Source of the DNA: Pseudomonadales bacterium
GTDB taxonomy: Bacteria > Pseudomonadota > Gammaproteobacteria > Pseudomonadales > Azotimanducaceae
Reading direction: 5' to 3'
Assembly (NCBI GenBank): GCA_016779585.1
Contig: JADHNI010000008.1
Span: 1-62,245 of the forward strand
DNA: 62,245 bases
Shown here in pieces: positions 59,803-62,245 of the stretch (position 1 is the stretch's first letter; each line of letters opens with the position of its first letter). The notes below the pieces were generated by a model. That model saw only the letters and a list, made by a program, of their open reading frames with translations, had not been told where the DNA came from and did no database searches. Made by a program: the position numbers and the translations under genes.

Positions 59803-60603
59803 ATGGCAACACCTAATATCCTGCTGGTCACAAAAGGTCATCCATTCGATCGAGACGCATTTTTCGGCATGTTTGACGCCATCAATGTCAACTGGACGCA
59901 CGTGGAACAACCGGCTGCCCGCCTGTTCTTTTCACCCGAAAACGCCGAACCCTACGACGCACTGGTCATGTACGACATGCCCGGCATCACGTTCAGCCCT
60001 GGCGGCCCGACATTTGAGACACCGGGCGAGGCATACAAAGAATCTTTGCTGGCACTGCTGGAAGCAGGCAAAGGCATGGTGTTCATTCATCACGCCATTG
60101 CCGGATGGCCTGCCTGGGAGGAATATGCCGAAATCGTCGGTGGCCGCTTCCTTTACATGGCGGGAGAACTGCGCGGGCAGTCATTGCCTGACAGCGGATA
60201 TCGGCACAAGGTGGAACACAGGCTCAGCGTGCTGAAAGACCACCCCGTCACCAGGGATCTGCCAGAGACATTCACGATGACTGACGAGCTTTACCTGTCT
60301 GAGGTTTTCGAAGACAGCATCGAACCCCTGCTGGCGAGCGACTATGCTTTCACGCGAGATAATTTTTATTCCGCGACCAGGGCGGTGGCTGAAGGCAAGA
60401 TGTTCGACAACGAGGGCTGGCAACACGAAGACGCCTCAAATCTGGTTGGCTGGATCAAGACTTACCGCAACAGCCCCATTGCCTACATCCAGGGTGGTGA
60501 TGATCCCGATGCCTATGCCAGTGAGCATTACCAGAAGCTCCTGGAAAACGCGATTCACTGGGCGGCGTCAGCTGATGCGCTGGAATGGGCCAGGAACGTT
60601 TAG
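59803..60603 (+). CDS. ThuA-domain protein (first copy)
   Basis: A 266-residue protein with the class I glutamine-amidotransferase-like ThuA fold: ILLVTKGHPFDRDAFFGMFD, YDALVMYDMPGITFSP, KGMVFIHHAIAGWPAWEEYAEI and PVTRDLPETFTMTDELYLSEV. ThuA is linked to trehalose and sugar utilisation, but the catalytic triad is not conserved and function is unclear. Divergent from tetR. Confidence 0.85.
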   Translation: MATPNILLVTKGHPFDRDAFFGMFDAINVNWTHVEQPAARLFFSPENAEPYDALVMYDMPGITFSPGGPTFETPGEAYKESLLALLEAGKGMVFIHHAIAGWPAWEEYAEIVGGRFLYMAGELRGQSLPDSGYRHKVEHRLSVLKDHPVTRDLPETFTMTDELYLSEVFEDSIEPLLASDYAFTRDNFYSATRAVAEGKMFDNEGWQHEDASNLVGWIKTYRNSPIAYIQGGDDPDAYASEHYQKLLENAIHWAASADALEWARNV

Positions 60604-60711
60604 CGCAAAGCCTTAAACAGTCTTGACTGACGGTTTTGCAATCCCTAGGCTTGTGCGTCCAAACCTGAGATGGCGCTGCGTGCCAAATAATAATTCCCCG
60701 GAGGAGAAATC

Positions 60712-61470
60712 ATGGATCTACAACTATCAGGAAAATGTGCGCTTGTTACCGGTGGTACCAAGGGCATCGGCCGTGCAATTGTCGAAGCGCTATCCGACGA
60801 CGGCTGCAACATCGCACTCTGTGCACGTAACGCTGACGAAGTTACCGCCGCCGTTGAAGCAATTTCAGCCAAGGGCGTGAAATGCTTCGGCAAGGCCGTT
60901 GACGTTACCGACGGTGATGCATTCAAAGGCTTTATCGATGAAGCCGCTGGCGAACTCGGCGGCCTGGACATTTTCGTCTCCAACGTGGCCGGCGGCAACG
61001 CTCCTGGCGTTGAAGGCTGGAGAAACCAGTTCGAAGGCAATGTCGTTGCTGCCGTAAACGGCGTTGAAGCTGCCACACCGCACCTGGAAAAATCAGGCAG
61101 CGGCAGCATCATCTTTATCTCCACCACAGCGGCAGTAGAGAAGTTCATGAACGCTGGACCTTACAATGCCACCAAGGCTGCCCTGCTCCAGTACTCCGGC
61201 GCACTGGCCCACGAACTGGCTCCAAAGGGTATCCGCGTGAACTCTGTCAGCCCCGGCCCGATCTTCATCGAGGGCGGTTCCTGGGACATGATCAAGCAGA
61301 ACATGGCTGCGCTGTATGACTCCACGGTGGCGCAGATTCCACTGGGTCGCATGGGTACCGCTGATGAGGTTGCTGTGCAGGTTGCTGTACTTGCTTCACC
61401 TCGCGGCGGGTTCACCAGTGGCACCAACGTTGTCATTGATGGCTCGATGACACAGCGTATCCAGTTCTAA
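60712..61470 (+). CDS. SDR-family oxidoreductase
   Basis: A 252-residue classical SDR: LVTGGTKGIGRAIVEALSDDG, VSNVAGGNAPG in place of the usual NNAG, serine in IFISTTAAVEKFMNAGPYNATKAAL with Y-x3-K, and C-terminal FTSGTNVVIDGSMTQRIQF. RBS GGAGGAGAAATC. Sits between two ThuA genes; likely oxidises the same substrate. Confidence 0.92.
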   Translation: MDLQLSGKCALVTGGTKGIGRAIVEALSDDGCNIALCARNADEVTAAVEAISAKGVKCFGKAVDVTDGDAFKGFIDEAAGELGGLDIFVSNVAGGNAPGVEGWRNQFEGNVVAAVNGVEAATPHLEKSGSGSIIFISTTAAVEKFMNAGPYNATKAALLQYSGALAHELAPKGIRVNSVSPGPIFIEGGSWDMIKQNMAALYDSTVAQIPLGRMGTADEVAVQVAVLASPRGGFTSGTNVVIDGSMTQRIQF

Positions 61471-61495
61471 AACAACAAAAAGAAGGAAACGGGTT

Positions 61496-62236
61496 ATGCC
61501 AGATAAGAAAATCAACGCCTACCTGGTTGCGGCCGGGATGTACCACGATATCGATTTCGCGCGCCAGGAAATCCTGAAACTGCTGCTTGAACATCCGAAT
61601 ATCCGGACGAAGGTAGCTGCGGACTATCACGACATCGAAGGTATCCAGGCGAGTGATTTTCTTATCTCCTATACCTGTAACCTCATGCCAACCGAGGACG
61701 AGCAGAAAGCGCTGGTCGACTACATCAAGGGCGGCGGCAAGTGGTTTGCCCTGCACGGTACCAACTCGATTCTCGAGTTCACCGAAAATGGTGTAGATGC
61801 GCCGGAAACGGCGCCGGTTGTCATGGACCTGCTCGGTTCACAGTTCATGGCACACCCCCCGATTCAGTTGTTTACCGTGAAAACGGAAGCCAAGGATCAT
61901 GAACTGGTCAAAGATGTCGGCGAGTTCGACACCGATGACGAACAGTACCTGTGCAAGATGCACGGCGAACACGAGCTGCTTATGTACTCCGAGTACAGCG
62001 GCACTTGTGAAGGCTGGATCAATTCAGACTTTAACAATGATGAAAAACGCGCCGTGTACTACATCAAGAAAACCGGTGATGGCGAAGTGCTGTACCTGAA
62101 CCTGGGACACTGCCGTGGCCATTGGGACATGGAACCGGTAGCCGAGTATTACCCGGAAATCGAACGAGGTTCCTGGGACCGCCCCCAATACTATGAATTG
62201 TTGCGACGCGGCATTAAATACTGCGCAGGGCTGTAA
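61496..62236 (+). CDS. ThuA-domain protein (second copy)
   Basis: A 246-residue ThuA-like protein: YLVAAGMYHDIDFARQEILKLLLE, DFLISYTCNLMPTEDEQKAL, GGGKWFALHGTNSILEFTENG and a C-terminal LNLGHCRGHWDMEPVAEYYPEIE. Low similarity to the first copy but the same fold. Starts 26 bp after the SDR, RBS AAGGAAACGGG. Nine bases remain to the window end, showing no further gene. Confidence 0.85.
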   Translation: MPDKKINAYLVAAGMYHDIDFARQEILKLLLEHPNIRTKVAADYHDIEGIQASDFLISYTCNLMPTEDEQKALVDYIKGGGKWFALHGTNSILEFTENGVDAPETAPVVMDLLGSQFMAHPPIQLFTVKTEAKDHELVKDVGEFDTDDEQYLCKMHGEHELLMYSEYSGTCEGWINSDFNNDEKRAVYYIKKTGDGEVLYLNLGHCRGHWDMEPVAEYYPEIERGSWDRPQYYELLRRGIKYCAGL

Positions 62237-62245
62237 GAAACCCTC

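Overview
The window reads as chromosomal DNA of a free-living, probably marine, aerobic gammaproteobacterium. The evidence is the block comEC / DUF2062 / lolCDE / pilZ, whose order matches that known from Pseudomonas-type gammaproteobacteria, together with nqrM-apbE (maturation of Na+-NQR), a FeS-type CryB photolyase, and moderately GC-rich coding with Gram-negative envelope functions. Genus cannot be set from the sequence alone. Coding density is very high and no stretch over 300 bp lacks a gene; the longest gaps are about 190 bp (53206-53396) and about 140 bp (2341-2479, 51041-51177).

Layout. 1-123: end of an IS3-family insertion sequence abutting the 3' end of comEC. 100-6719: comEC, DUF2062, lolE-lolD-lolC, pilZ. 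6743-10211: nqrM, apbE, a thioesterase, a D-cysteine desulfhydrase-like enzyme, a SPOR lipoprotein. 10216-14249: selA, selB, a small membrane protein and a selenocysteine-containing periplasmic peroxiredoxin read through an in-frame TGA. 14244-20757: an SDR, ispA, and a mevalonate-pathway cluster (mvaD, phosphomevalonate kinase, a HMG-CoA reductase/mevalonate kinase fusion, idi). 20822-24105: GFA protein, MFS transporter, acyl-CoA synthetase. 24102-24769: HepT/MntA-type toxin-antitoxin pair. 26058-27660: a UGSC-family selenoprotein (in-frame TGA) overlapping a conserved partner of unknown function. 27695-34691: SDR, LLM oxidoreductase, Tat-type FecR lipoprotein, methyltransferase, hydroxyacid dehydrogenase, asparaginase-domain protein, GGDEF protein. 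34682-34905: a short repeat patch and then tRNA-Sec (selC). 34922-57374: mixed metabolic and stress genes (M17 peptidase, Rieske oxygenase, SOUL, molybdopterin oxidoreductase, Nei, CryB, PanD, K+ channel, CBS, receiver protein, four PPOX-type split-barrel proteins). 57380-62236: P450, SnoaL-like, TetR, ThuA, SDR, ThuA, which looks like a regulated catabolic locus.

How it fits together. The selenocysteine insertion machinery (SelA, SelB, tRNA-Sec) lies in the same 25 kb as two of its likely clients, the seleno-peroxiredoxin and the UGSC protein; selD is not in the window. The tRNA-Sec appears to have a 7+5 rather than 8+5 acceptor-T branch. Isoprenoid precursors seem to be made at least partly from mevalonate, with ispA divergent from the mevalonate operon; HMG-CoA synthase is not present here. 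Many single oxidoreductases, acyl-CoA enzymes and flavin-dependent proteins suggest a metabolically flexible heterotroph degrading organic acids, terpenoid- or steroid-like or aromatic compounds, but no complete catabolic pathway can be named.
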